Positions 42,114-50,241 of a stretch of DNA of 60,568 nucleotides are shown here, piece by piece. This stretch comes from an uncultured Oscillospiraceae bacterium (GTDB lineage Bacteria > Bacillota > Clostridia > Oscillospirales > Oscillospiraceae): the NCBI GenBank assembly GCA_910587395.1, contig CAJULJ010000012.1, forward strand, positions 1 to 60,568. The letters run 5' to 3'. Every line of letters starts with the position of its first letter. The stretch's first letter is position 1. The translations under genes were made by a program, and so were the position numbers. A model generated the notes under the pieces. That model had not been told where the DNA came from and made no database searches. It saw only the letters and a program-made list of their open reading frames with translations.

Positions 42114-43556
42114 TTAACCGTTTGCCCAATGCTTGGCCGCCAGCAGCTGAGCACGCACGTCCCACAGTTTCTGGGACAGGTCCACGTAGTAGTTGTGGGG
42201 GTATTCGAAGCGCTTTACCTCGTCCCACAGGCTGTCCACCTCCCGCTGGCAGTGGGCCCGGGACTCCTGGATGGTAGGCACCTTGTACACCAGCTGGCCA
42301 TCCTTGAACACTGGCACCAGCAGGGGACGCACAGTGTAATCCGTGACGGTTTTACGCTTCCAGGTGGCCTCTGGGTCGAACAGCTCCAGGGGCTGGGTGA
42401 AGTCGGGCTGTTCGTCGTGGACGCAGATATAATCGGCAATGGCCTTTCCGGTAGCGTTCTCGAACAGGCGGTACACCTTCTTGAAGTGGGGGAGCGTTAC
42501 CTTCCCGGCGTTCTCGCTGATTTTGATCTTGGGCGTAATCGTGCCGTTGTCCTCCTCAATGGCGGCCAGCTTGTACACGCCGCCGAACACCGGCTCGCTC
42601 TTGGAGGTGATGAGCCGCTCACCCACGCCGAACAGGTCGATGCGGGCACCCTGGGTGATCAGATCCCGGATGATATACTCGTCCAGGGAGTTGGAGGCCA
42701 CGATCTTGATGCCGGGCAGGCCCGCGTTGTCCAGCATCATCCGGGCCTGCTTGGACAGGTAGGTCAAATCGCCGGAGTCGATGCGGATGCCGCCGGAGGT
42801 GATGCCCAGCTCACGGAACACCTTGATGGCGTTGGGCACGCCGGAGTGGAGGACGTTATAGGTGTCCACCAGCAGGGTGGCGGCCTGGGGGTAGACTTGG
42901 CAGTAGGTTTTGAAGGCGGTGTACTCGTCGGGGAACATCTGCACCCAGGAGTGGGCCATGGTGCCGGTGGCGGGGGTGCCGTACAGCTCGTCGGCCATAG
43001 CGCAGGCGGTGCCGCCTGCCCCGGCGATGTAGCTGGCCCGGGCGCCCAGCACGGCGCCGTCTGCGCCCTGGGCCCGGCGGGAGCCGAATTCGGAGACGGG
43101 ACGGCCCTCGGCGGCGCGAACGATGCGGTTGGACTTGGTAGCGATGAGGGATTGATGATTCAGGGCCAGCAGGAGGTAGGTCTCCACGAACTGGGCCTCG
43201 ATGGCGGGGGCGCGGACGGTGAGGATGGGCTCGCGGGGGAAGATGGGGGTACCCTCGGGGACGGCCCAGATGTCGCCGGTGAAGCGGAAGTCCTTCAAGT
43301 AGTCCAGGAATTCGGGGGAGAAGCAGTGCTTGCCTCTTAGATATTCGATGTCCTCCTCGTCGAAGTGGAGGTTTTGGATATATTGGATGACTTGCTCCAG
43401 GCCTGCGGCGATGGCGAAGCCGCCGCCGTCGGGGACGTTGCGGAAAAAGACGTCGAAGTAGCATATGCGGTCTTTCAGGCCGGTTTGGAAGTAGCCGTTG
43501 CCCATGGTCAGCTCGTAGAAATCGGTCAGCATGGTGTAGTTGATGTCGTGCTTCAT
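42114..43556 (-). CDS. pncB: Nicotinate phosphoribosyltransferase
   Basis: 480-aa NAD-salvage enzyme (nicotinate plus PRPP to nicotinate mononucleotide). Family marks: YTMLTDFYELTMGNGYF at the start, EFGSRRAQGADGAVLGARAS, GTMAHSWV, LVDTYNVLHSGVPNAI and IRIDSGDLTYLSKQARMML. The start at 43556 follows AAGGAGG at 8 bases; the longer frame begins inside the promoter. A palindrome in the promoter spacer suggests repression by an NAD-responsive regulator. Confidence 0.96.
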   Translation of the reverse strand: MKHDINYTMLTDFYELTMGNGYFQTGLKDRICYFDVFFRNVPDGGGFAIAAGLEQVIQYIQNLHFDEEDIEYLRGKHCFSPEFLDYLKDFRFTGDIWAVPEGTPIFPREPILTVRAPAIEAQFVETYLLLALNHQSLIATKSNRIVRAAEGRPVSEFGSRRAQGADGAVLGARASYIAGAGGTACAMADELYGTPATGTMAHSWVQMFPDEYTAFKTYCQVYPQAATLLVDTYNVLHSGVPNAIKVFRELGITSGGIRIDSGDLTYLSKQARMMLDNAGLPGIKIVASNSLDEYIIRDLITQGARIDLFGVGERLITSKSEPVFGGVYKLAAIEEDNGTITPKIKISENAGKVTLPHFKKVYRLFENATGKAIADYICVHDEQPDFTQPLELFDPEATWKRKTVTDYTVRPLLVPVFKDGQLVYKVPTIQESRAHCQREVDSLWDEVKRFEYPHNYYVDLSQKLWDVRAQLLAAKHWANG

Positions 43557-43587
43557 GGAGAATTCCTCCTTATTATAGGTGACTCCC

Positions 43588-43616
43588 ATTATAAGCTGTC
43601 ATGACAGTAATTTCAA
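43588..43616 (-). promoter_or_regulatory. SigA promoter of pncB with embedded palindrome
   Basis: Minus strand TTGAAA (43611-43616), 17-bp spacer, TATAAT (43588-43593). The spacer contains the perfect 12-bp palindrome CTGTCATGACAG (43596-43607), an ideal place for a repressor. Confidence 0.8.
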
Positions 43617-43653
43617 GCCCCAAGTGGGAGAAGGCCGCTCGGGCCCTCGGCGA

Positions 43654-43760
43654 CCTACTTTCTGCTTGTGCAGAAAGTAGGCAAAGACACACTTAGGGGG
43701 TATCCCGCCGACTGGACGCTGCGCGTCCTCAGGCGGGATACCCCCTAAGAACCCCCTGCT
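43654..43760. repeat. Cluster of inverted repeats (REP/MITE-like)
   Basis: A 12-bp perfect hairpin (43654-43665 with 43670-43681) is followed by an 18-bp perfect inverted repeat (43692-43709 with 43732-43749) that encloses GGACGC/GCGTCC, then CCCC/GGGG at about 43753-43768. No gene uses them. This looks like a dispersed palindromic element; copy number elsewhere cannot be seen. The rest of 43557-43976 has no convincing gene. Confidence 0.6.
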
Positions 43761-43903
43761 TACGGGGGAGGTTGATACGTTTTGTGGGTTGAATCTTTCC
43801 GGCGCGAGCGGCCTTCGACCCGTTCCGCCTTGATTTGTGCTGCCGCTTGTGGGCAGGTATTGTTGGGGTTCTGCGGTTTTTTGGCTGCGCCTGAGTGGGG
43901 GCG

Positions 43904-43938
43904 AAAAAAGACCGCCCTGCATGTGTGCGGGGCGGTCT
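43904..43938 (-). terminator. Terminator of purA
   Basis: 9-bp stem AGACCGCCC / GGGCGGTCT with six T residues on the minus strand, 39 bases after the purA stop. Confidence 0.88.
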
Positions 43939-43976
43939 CTGTTCTAGTGCTCCTAATTTTTTGAAATGCGGGTTGT

Positions 43977-45257
43977 TCAGCGCATTGCGATTTCGTGGCG
44001 CTTGGGGCCGGTGGACACGATTTTGATTGGCACGCCAATGCGCTTTTCCAGGAACTCCACGTAGCTCTTGGCGTTGGCGGGCAGGGCGTCGTAATCTGTG
44101 ATGCCCCGCACATCACTTTTCCAGCCGGGAAGGGTTTCAAACACCGGCTTGGCCTTCATCAGTCTGGGGGTGGTGGGGAATTGATCCGTTACGGTTCCGT
44201 CAATCTCATAGCCTGTGCAGACCTTGATCTCGTCCAGATAACCCATCACGTCCAGGCAGGTCAGCGCCACCTGGGTGGCGCCTTGGATCATGCAGCCGTA
44301 TTTGGTTGCCACCGCGTCAAACCAACCCACACGGCGGGGGCGGCCTGTTGTCGCGCCAAACTCGCCTTGATCGCCGCCCCGGCGGCGCAGCTCGTCGCCC
44401 TCGGGACCCGGCAGCTCGCTGACGAAAGGCTCTGTATTGGAGCCCACGCTGGAGGAGTACGCTTTGGTGACGCAAATGACGTCCTTGATGGCGGTGGGGG
44501 GCACGGGAGCGCCCACGCAGCCGTAGCCCGCCAGTGTGTGGGATGAGGTGGTCAGGGGGAAGATGCCCAGGTCGGGGTCCTTCATGGAGCCCAGCTGGCC
44601 CTCCAGCAATACGGTTTTGCCGTCCTTCACCGCTTGATGCAGGAAGCTCACCGCGTCGCCCACATAGGGACGCAGCATTTCCCGATAGCTCAAAAGCTGG
44701 TCGTACAGTGTCTTAACGTCCAGAGGGGGTTTGTGGTACAGGTGCTCAAAGAGGATGTTCTTGATCTCCACGGCACGGCTCAGCCGCTCCCACAAATGGC
44801 CCTCATCGAACAGGTCGCACACTTGGATGCCTGTTTTGGCGTATTTGTCAGAATAGAAGGGGGCAATGCCGCTCTTAGTGGAACCGAAGGCTTTGCCGCC
44901 CAGGCGCTCCTCCTCATAGGCGTCCTGGAGGATGTGGTAGGGCATGAGCAGCTGGGCTCGCTCAGATACGATGAGGTTGGGTGCGGGCACGCCCTGGCCG
45001 GTGATGCTTTTCAGCTCCGACACCAGCTTGGCCGCGTCCAGAGCCACACCGTTTCCGATGACGTTGGTGATGTGGGGGTAGAAGATGCCGGACGGCAGAA
45101 TGTGCAGGGCGAAACGGCCGTAGTCGTTGATGATGGTGTGGCCCGCGTTGGCGCCGCCCTGGAAGCGGACCACCACATCCGATGTCTCGGCCAGCAGATC
45201 GGTGATTTTGCCTTTGCCCTCGTCGCCCCAGTTTGCGCCCACAATTGCTTTTACCAT
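43977..45257 (-). CDS. purA: Adenylosuccinate synthetase
   Basis: 426-aa GTP-dependent enzyme (IMP plus aspartate to adenylosuccinate). GANWGDEGKGKITD phosphate loop, FQGGANAGHTI, GVGxx region FGSTKSGIAPFYSDK, LLEGQLGSMKDPDLG, and TTGRPRRVGWFDAV are all present. Full length. Monocistronic, with its own promoter and terminator. Confidence 0.97.
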   Translation of the reverse strand: MVKAIVGANWGDEGKGKITDLLAETSDVVVRFQGGANAGHTIINDYGRFALHILPSGIFYPHITNVIGNGVALDAAKLVSELKSITGQGVPAPNLIVSERAQLLMPYHILQDAYEEERLGGKAFGSTKSGIAPFYSDKYAKTGIQVCDLFDEGHLWERLSRAVEIKNILFEHLYHKPPLDVKTLYDQLLSYREMLRPYVGDAVSFLHQAVKDGKTVLLEGQLGSMKDPDLGIFPLTTSSHTLAGYGCVGAPVPPTAIKDVICVTKAYSSSVGSNTEPFVSELPGPEGDELRRRGGDQGEFGATTGRPRRVGWFDAVATKYGCMIQGATQVALTCLDVMGYLDEIKVCTGYEIDGTVTDQFPTTPRLMKAKPVFETLPGWKSDVRGITDYDALPANAKSYVEFLEKRIGVPIKIVSTGPKRHEIAMR

Positions 45258-45349
45258 AATGTACCTCCGCGCTCCGGGATTCGCAGCCGGTGTGATCCGG
45301 TCTGCCTTTTCCAGTGCGCGCGGACCGGCTTCCGCGGCCCGACATACTT

Positions 45350-45378
45350 ATTATAATCAAGCTCCCCCTGGTTCGCAA
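45350..45378 (-). promoter_or_regulatory. SigA promoter of purA
   Basis: Minus strand TTGCGA (45373-45378), 17-bp spacer, TATAAT (45350-45355); leader of about 85 nt with no recognised purine riboswitch. Confidence 0.75.
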
Positions 45379-45407
45379 GTCCTTTTCACGCTTTTTCCGT
45401 TTCCCTC

Positions 45408-45436
45408 TTTACTTCCATAAAGCGGCGTGCTAAAAT
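45408..45436 (+). promoter_or_regulatory. Promoter of yerC-methyltransferase-hslO
   Basis: TTTACT (45408-45413), 17-bp spacer ending TGC, TAAAAT (45431-45436), 27 bases from the start codon. Confidence 0.5.
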
Positions 45437-45462
45437 ATCCTCATTGTTAAGGAGGATGCGCC

Positions 45463-45747
45463 ATGCAAAAAGAGATATCGGAGCAGAACGCGCTGCTGTT
45501 TGAGGCCATTCTGACGTTGAAGGACCGGGACGAGTGCCGCGCCTTTTTCCAGGACCTGTGCACCGTGGCTGAGCTGCGGGCCATGACTCAGCGGCTGGAG
45601 GTGGCTCAGCTTTTGGATCAGGGGCTGATTTACAACGACATCCTCCAGCGCACGGGAGCGTCCAGCGCCACCATCAGCCGGGTGAACCGGGCGCTGCAAT
45701 ACGGCGCGGACGGCTACAAGACCGTGCTGCCCCGGCTGAGCGAATGA
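45463..45747 (+). CDS. YerC/YecD-family TrpR-related regulator
   Basis: 94-aa helical DNA-binding protein of the TrpR-like YerC family: LFEAILTLKDRDECRAFFQDLCTVAE and QRTGASSATISRVNRAL (HTH). Function in Firmicutes is not settled. An AAGGAGGAT site precedes the ATG. Overlaps the methyltransferase gene by 4 bases (ATGA). Confidence 0.93.
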   Translation: MQKEISEQNALLFEAILTLKDRDECRAFFQDLCTVAELRAMTQRLEVAQLLDQGLIYNDILQRTGASSATISRVNRALQYGADGYKTVLPRLSE

Positions 45748-46487
45748 CGGACGCCTATACCGTACTGGCCCGGTGTTATGACCGGCTCACCGCCGATGTG
45801 GGCTACGAAACGTGGGCGGACTATGTGGAGCGGCATTTCCGCAGGTCCAAGCGGCCGGTCCGCACCGTGGTGGAGCTGGGCTGCGGCACCGGGAGCCTGA
45901 CCATGCTGCTGGCCCGGCGCGGATATGCCATGACGGCGGTGGACCTGTCTCCGGACATGCTGGCTGTGGCCGACCAGAAGTGTGAGGGGCTGGGTGTGCT
46001 GTTTTTATGTCAGGACATGTCCAGGCTGGCGCTTTTGGAGCCTGCCGACGCCGTGATTTCCTGTTTGGACAGTGTGAACTATGTTACCCGTCCAGCCGCT
46101 GCGAAGCGGATGTTCCGGCGGGTGTACAAGGCCCTGAATCCCGGCGGGCTGTTCCTCTTTGACGTCAAGACTCCGCTGGCGTTGGAAAGCGCGGACGGCC
46201 AGACCTTCCTGGATGAGGACGACGGTCTGTTCTGCGTCTGGCGGGGGGAGTACAGCCCCAGGCGGCGGGTGTGCGGCTACGGCCTGGATTTGTTTGTTCA
46301 AGAGGAGGACGGAAGCTGGAGCCGGGGCGGAGAGTATCACGAGGAATTTGCATATACGATGGATGAGCTGGACGGCTTCCTGCGGGAAGCGGGGTTCCAG
46401 GCCGTCAAACGATATGGCGACAAGAACATGTCCGCGCCCAGAGAGGGGGCGCAGCGGGTCTTTTTCGCCGCGAGAAAGGAATTGTAG
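45744..46487 (+). CDS. Class I SAM-dependent methyltransferase
   Basis: 247-aa methyltransferase with a clear motif I VVELGCGTGSLTMLLARRGY (about 33-52), acidic end of strand 2 MTAVDLSPDML, motif II region AVISCLDSVNYV and motif III ALNPGGLFLFDVKT. The substrate is unknown. Translationally coupled to yerC and followed 4 bases later by hslO. Confidence 0.92.
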   Translation: MTDAYTVLARCYDRLTADVGYETWADYVERHFRRSKRPVRTVVELGCGTGSLTMLLARRGYAMTAVDLSPDMLAVADQKCEGLGVLFLCQDMSRLALLEPADAVISCLDSVNYVTRPAAAKRMFRRVYKALNPGGLFLFDVKTPLALESADGQTFLDEDDGLFCVWRGEYSPRRRVCGYGLDLFVQEEDGSWSRGGEYHEEFAYTMDELDGFLREAGFQAVKRYGDKNMSAPREGAQRVFFAARKEL

Positions 46488-46491
46488 CGCA

Positions 46492-47376
46492 ATGGATCAA
46501 ATCGTTCGCGTCATTGCCAAGGACGCTCCTGTTAAAGCCATGGCCATCTCCGCGCGGGATACGGTGGAGCGGACCCGTGCCGTCCATGACTGCTGGCCGG
46601 TGGCCGCGGCGGCCCTGGGCCGTCTGCTCATGGCTGCGTCCATGATGGGCGCTGCCATGAAGGGGGAGGACGCCTCCGTCACCCTGCGGGTGAAGGGCGG
46701 CGGGCCGCTGGGTTCTCTCACCGCCGTGTCCGATCACCACGGCAACGTGCGGGGCTATGTGCAGAATCCCGCTGTGGACGTACCCCGAAAAGCCAAGGGC
46801 AAGCTGGACGTAGGGGCGGCCGTGGGCGCGGACGGAGATTTGACCGTGATTCGGGATTTGGGATTGAAGGAACCTTATATCGGCTCGGTGCGGCTGGTGG
46901 GAGGCGAGATCGCCGAGGATGTGGCGGCCTATTTTGTGGAGAGCGAGCAGGTGCCCACCGCCTGCGCCCTGGGTGTGCTCATCGCGCCGGATCAGACGGT
47001 GCAGGCGGCGGGGGGCTATCTCATCCAGCTGCTGCCGGGGGCGGACGATGAAGTTGTGTCTGCCGTGGAGCGGGGTGTGGCCAGGCTGGGGGCCGTCAGC
47101 GCCCGGCTGGACGCGGGCATGGACCCTCTGGGCCTTCTGCGGGAAGTGCTGGGCGAGTTTGAGCTGGAGGAGCTGGAGACGGCTCCGGTGGAGTATCGCT
47201 GCTACTGCACCCGTGAACGGGTGAGCCGGGCGCTCATCAGCCTGGGCCGGGAGGAGCTGACCTCGCTGATTGAGGAGCAGAGGGGCGCGGAGCTGACCTG
47301 CCAGTTCTGCGATAAGGTGTACCGCTTCTCCGCCGGTGAGCTGGAAAAGCTTCGGGACGAGGCCTCTGCCAAGTAA
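46492..47376 (+). CDS. hslO: Redox-regulated chaperone Hsp33
   Basis: 294-aa Hsp33: N-terminal domain MDQIVRVIAKDAPVKAMAISA, GGPLGSLTAVSDHHGNVRGYV, GGYLIQLLPGA, and the C-terminal zinc switch CYC (in EYRCYCTRE) and CQFC. Oxidation releases zinc and activates the holdase. The ATG at 46492 overlaps nothing; the longer frame runs inside the methyltransferase gene. Confidence 0.97.
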   Translation: MDQIVRVIAKDAPVKAMAISARDTVERTRAVHDCWPVAAAALGRLLMAASMMGAAMKGEDASVTLRVKGGGPLGSLTAVSDHHGNVRGYVQNPAVDVPRKAKGKLDVGAAVGADGDLTVIRDLGLKEPYIGSVRLVGGEIAEDVAAYFVESEQVPTACALGVLIAPDQTVQAAGGYLIQLLPGADDEVVSAVERGVARLGAVSARLDAGMDPLGLLREVLGEFELEELETAPVEYRCYCTRERVSRALISLGREELTSLIEEQRGAELTCQFCDKVYRFSAGELEKLRDEASAK

Positions 47377-47399
47377 CGCCAACTTTTTTAATTTAACTC

Positions 47400-47428
47400 T
47401 TGACAGAGCTGGTTTTGTTTGCTATAAT
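47400..47428 (+). promoter_or_regulatory. Consensus SigA promoter of the tRNA cluster
   Basis: TTGACA (47400-47405), 17-bp spacer, TATAAT (47423-47428): a perfect consensus match, about 35 bases before tRNA-Val. Confidence 0.88.
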
Positions 47429-47462
47429 GACTTTCGCCGTGTGACGAGCGGCGGAACGATGG

Positions 47463-47538
47463 GGGAGCATAGCTCAGCTGGGAGAGCACTTGCCTTACAA
47501 GCAAGGGGTCACAGGTTCGAGCCCTGTTGTTCCCACCA
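47463..47538 (+). tRNA. tRNA-Val (TAC)
   Basis: Cloverleaf with acceptor GGGAGCA / TGTTCCC, anticodon loop CTTACAA, T-loop GGTTCGAGCC, encoded CCA. Confidence 0.97.
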
Positions 47539-47553
47539 TAGCATGACAAATGT

Positions 47554-47630
47554 GGCGCGGTAGTTCAGCTGGTTAGAACGCCGGCCTGTCACGCCGGAGG
47601 TCGAGGGTTCAAGTCCCTTCCGCGTCGCCA
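47554..47630 (+). tRNA. tRNA-Asp (GTC)
   Basis: Acceptor GGCGCGG / CCGCGTC, anticodon GTC in CTGTCAC, T-arm GGTTCAAGTCC, discriminator G, encoded CCA. Confidence 0.97.
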
Positions 47631-47638
47631 CATCTTAT

Positions 47639-47714
<76 letters not shown>

Positions 47715-47717
47715 AAT

Positions 47718-47793
47718 GCGAGTGTAGCTCATCTGGTAGAGCGCCACCTTGCCAAGGTGGAGGTAGCGAGTTCGAGCCTCGTCACTCGCTCCA
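47718..47793 (+). tRNA. tRNA-Gly (GCC)
   Basis: Acceptor GCGAGTG / CACTCGC, anticodon GCC in TTGCCAA, encoded CCA. Confidence 0.97.
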
Positions 47794-47849
47794 AAAAAAT
47801 TTCAAAAAGAAGTGCTAATGCACTTCTTTTTGAATATAATATAGTGTTC

Positions 47850-47924
47850 GGCGCCATAGCCAAGTGGTAAGGCAAGGGTCTGCAAAATCCTGATGCCCCA
47901 GTTCAAATCTGGGTGGCGCCTCCA
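47850..47924 (+). tRNA. tRNA-Cys (GCA)
   Basis: Acceptor GGCGCCA / TGGCGCC, anticodon GCA in CTGCAAA, encoded CCA. A short hairpin AAAGAAGTGC / GCACTTCTTT (about 47807-47829) lies between tRNA-Gly and this gene. Confidence 0.97.
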
Positions 47925-47976
47925 AACGAGAGGGCGGGCTGCGGCCCACCCTCTGTTCTTTCTCTCAACTTCATAC

Positions 47977-48053
47977 CGGGGTGTGGCGAAGTTTGGTATC
48001 GCGCTTGGTTCGGGACCAAGAGGCCGCGGGTTCAAGTCCCGCCACTCCGACCA
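47977..48053 (+). tRNA. tRNA-Pro (CGG)
   Basis: Acceptor CGGGGTG / CACTCCG, anticodon loop TTCGGGA (CGG), encoded CCA. Last gene of the cluster. The adjacent integrase gene ends 91 bases away pointing at it, so its 3' end is the likely attachment site of the element that follows. Confidence 0.96.
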
Positions 48054-48056
48054 TCA

Positions 48057-48098
48057 AAACCGCTGGTTTGTTGCGAAACTGGCGGTTTTTCTTAACTT
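48057..48098 (+). terminator. Terminator of the tRNA cluster
   Basis: AAAACCGC / GCGGTTTT stem enclosing GGTTT/AAACT pairs, followed by TTTCTT. Confidence 0.8.
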
Positions 48099-48144
48099 TT
48101 TAAGAAAAATAAGATTTTGGAACATCGCTGTTCTAACAAAAGTT

Positions 48145-49323
48145 CTAACACGCACCCTCATTTTTGTCATCGGAAAGCAAGTCCGACATGGCCGCTAAAG
48201 TACCTTTTTTGTTCTCAAAACTCAGGTGTCCATAAATGTTAGCCGTAGTCCCTATATCGCTGTGCCCCAGCCATTCTGAGACACGTTTCAGGTCGTAGCC
48301 CTTGGCGATCAGCAGGCTCGCTGTCGTGTGCCGAAGGTCATGATACCTGATATGCGGCAAACCGTTCGATTCAAGGATCTTAGAGAATTTTCTGCTCACA
48401 TAATCCGGGTTCAAAATTCTGCCGTCCTCCCAGGTAAACACATATCCGCTGTCAACGTAAGAATTGCCCATGATTTCTTTCATCTCTTGCTGCCGCTCCC
48501 GGATGGACAAGAGCATTTGCTTGATCTCCGGTGTCATTGGATAGGTTCTATGGCTTGATTGATTTTTGGTCGTCGTCTTTTCAAGGATTTCAGAAAACCT
48601 TACAACGGTCGCCTCAATCGTGAAGGTATCGTTCTCAAAATTGACAGCGCTCCACTTCAACCCGACCGCTTCACTTCTTCGCAAACCATAGATGATCGTC
48701 AGCATAACAATGTTTTCAATGACGGTTCCCTTGATTGCTTCCAGCAGCGCTTTGGCCTGTTCCTTCGTGTAGAAGCTGCCCACATACTTGTGTTTCTTTG
48801 GCAGCGTTACCCGGTCCGCGGGATTATATGGGATGATATTCTTTTTGACGGCATCCTGCAAAGCCCCCCGGATCACGATGTGGTGGTCATGCAGGCTTTT
48901 CCCGGACAGCTTCCCCTTGATATGCTCTCCTGGTTTCTGTGCTTTGCGATTATAGTACAGCTGCAAATCCTGGGGAGAAATATCATTCAAGGTTACGTTG
49001 TGCTGCTTGAAATACGGACCGATATGGTTCCTGTAGTAGCTGGCATATCCTTGAAATGTGATCCGGTCAACCTCGTTCTCCTTTTGCTCCAGCCATGTCT
49101 CAAGCCACTGCCAGAATGGAGTTCTCGGATAGGCTACGATTTTACCTTCTTCAAACTTGCTTGCAATCTCTTGCGCTGCTCTCTGCGCCTCCCTTTTATT
49201 GCCCCGCTTTACGGGAACTTTAGTCGATACCCATTTCTGTTTCGTTTCGCCGTTAATATCGACGACGCGGAACACGGCATAGTAAACGCCTTTCTTTTCT
49301 TGCAGACTAACTGACATAGGCAT
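48145..49323 (-). CDS. Tyrosine-type site-specific integrase
   Basis: 392-aa phage/ICE integrase (Tn916/Int-like). N-terminal arm-binding part (1-60), SAM-like core-binding domain (about 70-165), catalytic domain with R215 (GLRRSEA), K253, H328-R331 (HDLRH), H354 (WLGHSDIG) and nucleophile Y364 (ANIYGHL). It catalyses integration and excision. It points toward the tRNA-Pro gene, the classic arrangement at an element's left end. The start at 49323 or 49317 (better spaced from GGAGG) overlaps the excisionase-like gene by up to 17 bases. Base composition is AT-richer than the chromosome. Confidence 0.95.
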   Translation of the reverse strand: MPMSVSLQEKKGVYYAVFRVVDINGETKQKWVSTKVPVKRGNKREAQRAAQEIASKFEEGKIVAYPRTPFWQWLETWLEQKENEVDRITFQGYASYYRNHIGPYFKQHNVTLNDISPQDLQLYYNRKAQKPGEHIKGKLSGKSLHDHHIVIRGALQDAVKKNIIPYNPADRVTLPKKHKYVGSFYTKEQAKALLEAIKGTVIENIVMLTIIYGLRRSEAVGLKWSAVNFENDTFTIEATVVRFSEILEKTTTKNQSSHRTYPMTPEIKQMLLSIRERQQEMKEIMGNSYVDSGYVFTWEDGRILNPDYVSRKFSKILESNGLPHIRYHDLRHTTASLLIAKGYDLKRVSEWLGHSDIGTTANIYGHLSFENKKGTLAAMSDLLSDDKNEGAC

Positions 49324-49546
49324 GTCCCTCCGTAGGGTCTATGCCACTCTTCAAGTCAGTATTATAGCGCATTTTCTGTAAATAGTCCAGCAGATACTTT
49401 TTAGGGATGCGGATCTGCCTTCCTATGGTGATGTATTGGAGCTCTCCGCTATGTAAAATCGCATATGCCTTGCTGCGGCCTATGGACAAAATGCCTTGCA
49501 AATCCTTTACTGTTAAAATGTCTGGAAATTGTTCCAGCATTGTCAT
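49307..49546 (-). CDS. Excisionase-like helix-turn-helix protein
   Basis: 79-aa MerR/Xis-type winged-helix protein: ILTVKDLQGILSIGRSKAYAILHSGEL followed by IGRQIRIPKKYLLDYLQK, the pattern of helix_turn_helix_17/excisionase proteins. Translated just before the integrase (17-base overlap), as in many ICEs, so it probably controls excision direction. The start at 49546 follows AGGAGGG; a second ATG two codons on (49540) is also possible. Confidence 0.87.
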   Translation of the reverse strand: MTMLEQFPDILTVKDLQGILSIGRSKAYAILHSGELQYITIGRQIRIPKKYLLDYLQKMRYNTDLKSGIDPTEGHAYVS

Positions 49547-49898
49547 TTTCCCTCCTATAGCAAGAGGCAAAGTCCTTGCCAAAGAATATTGACTTTACCC
49601 TCTCTGAAAAATTATGTTTCCCGCTGTTCCCGGCCCATTTCCTGCGCTCTCCTTCAGACCGCGTATGTCAGGCCGCGCTGTGCGCTGATTCTACGGCGGG
49701 CGCGCATGATGCACACTGTCCGCCGCTCCTGTATAACTGCCGGAGCAGGGTTTGAAGCCTGGTATGTCAGGCCCTTTGTCAAGGTTCGGCGCGAGGGCTT
49801 CTTGGCTGTCCTCCTACTAAAAAACATCCAGATATCCCCTCAATTTCTGCAAAAATTTTTTGAAAAATTTTTCTGAACCAAAATATAGAGTTTTTATG
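49547..49898. other. Gene-poor AT-rich stretch of the element
   Basis: No reading frame looks like a real gene. The region between the excisionase-like gene and the structured RNA promoter may hold control sites of the integrase operon, but none is recognised. Confidence 0.4.
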
Positions 49899-49927
49899 TT
49901 GACATCCACTATATATTGTGGTACACT
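49899..49927 (+). promoter_or_regulatory. SigA promoter of the element's structured RNA
   Basis: TTGACA (49899-49904), 17-bp spacer, TACACT (49922-49927). Start expected near 49934. Confidence 0.8.
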
Positions 49928-49933
49928 CCATCT

Positions 49934-50183
49934 GTAATTGATTTTTGTGCGCCGCCTCAATTTTGAGGATAGTCGGGCATTGCCCGGTGATCGGAGAAAT
50001 CCGAACTGCACACGTTTGTTAAGTTTGTATGTATGCCAGCGGGATTACTGCGCCTAAATGGCGGGTAAACTGCTGGCTTTTTCCATTTGGGGGAGCTTCC
50101 CCACCGATTGCGAGAACGACTGAGGTTCGCTGAAAAAGCGAACGGCACTGATGAAACAGTGTCCAGTCGTTCTCGCTTTTTTT
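49934..50183 (+). ncRNA. Multi-domain structured RNA on the integrative element, family unknown
   Basis: About 250 nt with its own promoter and a terminal U-run, without a convincing ORF. Domain 1: TGTGC/GCACA (49946-49950 with 50008-50012) encloses three hairpins, CCTCA/TGAGG, CGGGC/GCCCG and TCGGA-GAAA-TCCGA (GNRA tetraloop). Domain 2: GCCAGC/GCTGGC (50035-50040 with 50072-50077) encloses CGCC/GGCG. Domain 3: a GGGG/CCCC hairpin (50090-50102). Domain 4: a 13-bp perfect stem (50110-50122 with 50164-50176) encloses GTTCGC/GCGAAC and GGCACTG/CAGTGTC and ends in seven T residues, so it is also the terminator. Confidence 0.75.
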
Positions 50184-50241
50184 GTTGCCCAAACGCCGAA
50201 AGGCTTTGAGGATATATCAAAAAGTGAAAGGAGCGCAGTCA

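Noticed and set aside
43599..43922. 107-aa minus-strand ORF in the purA-pncB gap
   Set aside because: It runs through the inverted repeats and the purA terminator, and lacks a ribosome site.
50144..50165. Hammerhead-ribozyme-like CTGATGA within the element RNA
   Set aside because: The required CGAAA and cleavage-site strand are not in the right order; the bases form a simple hairpin loop.
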